A stretch of 6,652 nucleotides of DNA, taken from a bacterium. GTDB lineage: Bacteria; UBA6262. The stretch is taken from assembly GCA_028716025.1 (NCBI GenBank), contig JAQUQP010000104.1, positions 1-6,652 of the forward strand, given 5' to 3'. This document shows, piece by piece, positions 5,473 through 6,652 of the stretch. Each line of letters starts with the position of its first letter. Within the stretch, counting starts at the first letter, position 1. The notes beneath the pieces are model-generated. The model was not told where the DNA came from, did no database searches, and worked only from the letters and a program-made list of their open reading frames with translations. The translations under genes and the position numbers were made by a program.

Positions 5473-6652
5473 GTAAGCGTATTACTATTGATTACACAAA
5501 TTGTATGGATACAGCTCTTAAGCTTAACGGGATCAGTAAAAATAAGCTAAAAAACTTGCAACCAGCGCTCTTGAAGGCCCAAAAAGAGGTTAATCGCAAG
5601 AAACAGGCAGGGCAGCTTGGTTTTATGGAGCTGCCGTACAAAGCCAGTGAGGCCAGGGAAATGAAAAAACTGGCTGCCAAACTAAAAAGCAAATTTGATA
5701 ATTTTGTAGTTTTAGGCATAGGCGGATCAGCGCTCGGCAATATCTGCCTGCAAAATTCCATCAACCATCTTTATTATAATTTATTGCCAAAGGACCAACG
5801 CCGGGGTTTCCCGCGGATATTCGTGTTGGACAATGTAGATGCTGATATGGTTAAAGGATTAATGGATGTTATTGACGTGAAGAAAACGCTTTTTAACGTG
5901 ATCACTAAAAGCGGAACTACCAGCGAAACTATGGCCCAATATTTTATCTTCCGCAAAGACCTGGAAAAACGCCTCGGCAAGAAATACAGCCAGAATATTA
6001 TTGCTACGACTGATATCGACAAAGGGTACTTGCGGGAATTAGCGGATAAAGAAGGGTATACTACTCTGGTCGTGCCAAAAAATGTCGGCGGCCGGTTCTC
6101 GGTTTTGTCGCCAGTGGGATTGTTAAGCGCGGCTTTTGGCGGGATTGATATAGAACAGTTATTGGCTGGTGCGCGGCAGATGGATACTTTGTGCAAAACC
6201 GGGACGATGAGCAAAAATCCAGCCATGATCTATGCGGCGATCCAATACCTGATGTATAAAAAAGGCAAAACAATTTCAGTTATGATGCCCTATGCACAGC
6301 ATTTAAAAGAATTTGCTGATTGGTATGCGCAATTATGGGCAGAATCATTAGGCAAGGCAGTTAATAATAAAGGGCAGCGGGTTAATGTCGGGCCAACCCC
6401 GGTCAAAACGCTGGGTGCTACTGACCAGCACTCACAGGTACAGTTATATGTAGAAGGACCATTTGATAAAGTGGTCACTATCCTGTCTGTTGAAAAACTG
6501 GCCGCAACCTTGACTATTCCTTCTTATAATGATCACTTCCTCGGTGGCCAGACCATGAACAAATTATTGCTCACCGAAGAAAAAGCCACAGCTATGGCCC
6601 TGGCGCAGAATAACCGGCCCAATTTGACCATTACCATGCCGGAGATCAATGA
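5469..6652 (+). CDS. pgi: Glucose-6-phosphate isomerase, 3' end beyond the window
   Basis: The enzyme interconverts glucose 6-phosphate and fructose 6-phosphate in glycolysis and gluconeogenesis, in the cytosol. The frame is open from ATG 5469 to the window end, giving 394 residues; the compact bacterial type is about 450, so roughly the last 50-60 residues, including the usual catalytic lysine, are outside. Two SIS sugar-isomerase domains are visible: GIGGSALG at 83-90, TKSGTTSE at 146-153, VGGRFSVLSPVG at 206-217, the QLWAESLGK motif with Glu292 as probable catalytic base, and TDQHSQ with His321 as probable ring-opening histidine. A fused transaldolase domain, known in some bifunctional enzymes, is not present at the N-terminus. 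The ATG overlaps the rlmD stop as ATGA and has AAGGAGG 10 nt upstream. Placement after rlmD appears to be operon packing with no obvious functional link. Confidence 0.95.
   Translation, partial: MSKRITIDYTNCMDTALKLNGISKNKLKNLQPALLKAQKEVNRKKQAGQLGFMELPYKASEAREMKKLAAKLKSKFDNFVVLGIGGSALGNICLQNSINHLYYNLLPKDQRRGFPRIFVLDNVDADMVKGLMDVIDVKKTLFNVITKSGTTSETMAQYFIFRKDLEKRLGKKYSQNIIATTDIDKGYLRELADKEGYTTLVVPKNVGGRFSVLSPVGLLSAAFGGIDIEQLLAGARQMDTLCKTGTMSKNPAMIYAAIQYLMYKKGKTISVMMPYAQHLKEFADWYAQLWAESLGKAVNNKGQRVNVGPTPVKTLGATDQHSQVQLYVEGPFDKVVTILSVEKLAATLTIPSYNDHFLGGQTMNKLLLTEEKATAMALAQNNRPNLTITMPEIN

Overview
The window is a compact, single-direction stretch of bacterial chromosome. All genes read on the + strand, and spacers are short except for two. 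The gene set is house-keeping: GatA and GatB of the tRNA-dependent amidotransferase, an RlmD/RumA-type rRNA m5U methyltransferase, and glucose-6-phosphate isomerase, plus two small proteins (a cyclophilin-like fold protein and a DUF1805 protein) of families I associate with archaea, thermophiles and uncultured bacterial phyla. GatAB, Shine-Dalgarno sites and the short-type PGI fit a bacterium. An uncultured candidate-phylum lineage is plausible, but the window alone does not settle the phylum. Nothing in the protein-coding part looks like a phage, an insertion sequence or a defence system.

Layout: 1-188, 3' end of a TM1367-like cyclophilin-fold gene; 202-1662, gatA; 1663-1926, a 264-bp spacer with element copy A; 1927-3363, gatB; 3364-3700, a 337-bp spacer with element copy B; 3701-3988, DUF1805 gene; 3997-5472, rlmD-like gene; 5469-6652, pgi (open at the window end). 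The last three genes are tightly coupled (8-nt gap, then a 4-nt ATGA overlap) and look like one transcription unit. gatC is not in the window.

The striking part is the pair of spacers. Each carries a copy of the same roughly 229-nt element (1681-1910 and 3433-3660), about 86% identical by hand alignment and in direct orientation, so that gatB is exactly bracketed by them. The differences behave like those of a structured RNA and not of a protein. Two base pairs are exchanged A-U to G-C in compensatory fashion in two different helices. Other changes fall in loops, in G-U-compatible positions or in a tolerant helix, and indels of 1-2 nt break any reading frame. A nested fold can be drawn for both copies: a 10-bp long-range helix, a second long-range helix, a third helix with a conserved tandem G-A step, and side hairpins, two of them with GNRA loops. 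G-U wobbles and GNRA loops favour the + strand. I do not recognise it as a known riboswitch, T-box, tmRNA, 6S, SRP or RNase P RNA, and I propose it as a candidate undescribed multi-copy structured RNA. Whether it is a leader of gatB and of the DUF1805 operon, an independent small RNA, or a dispersed RNA-like repeat cannot be decided from two copies.
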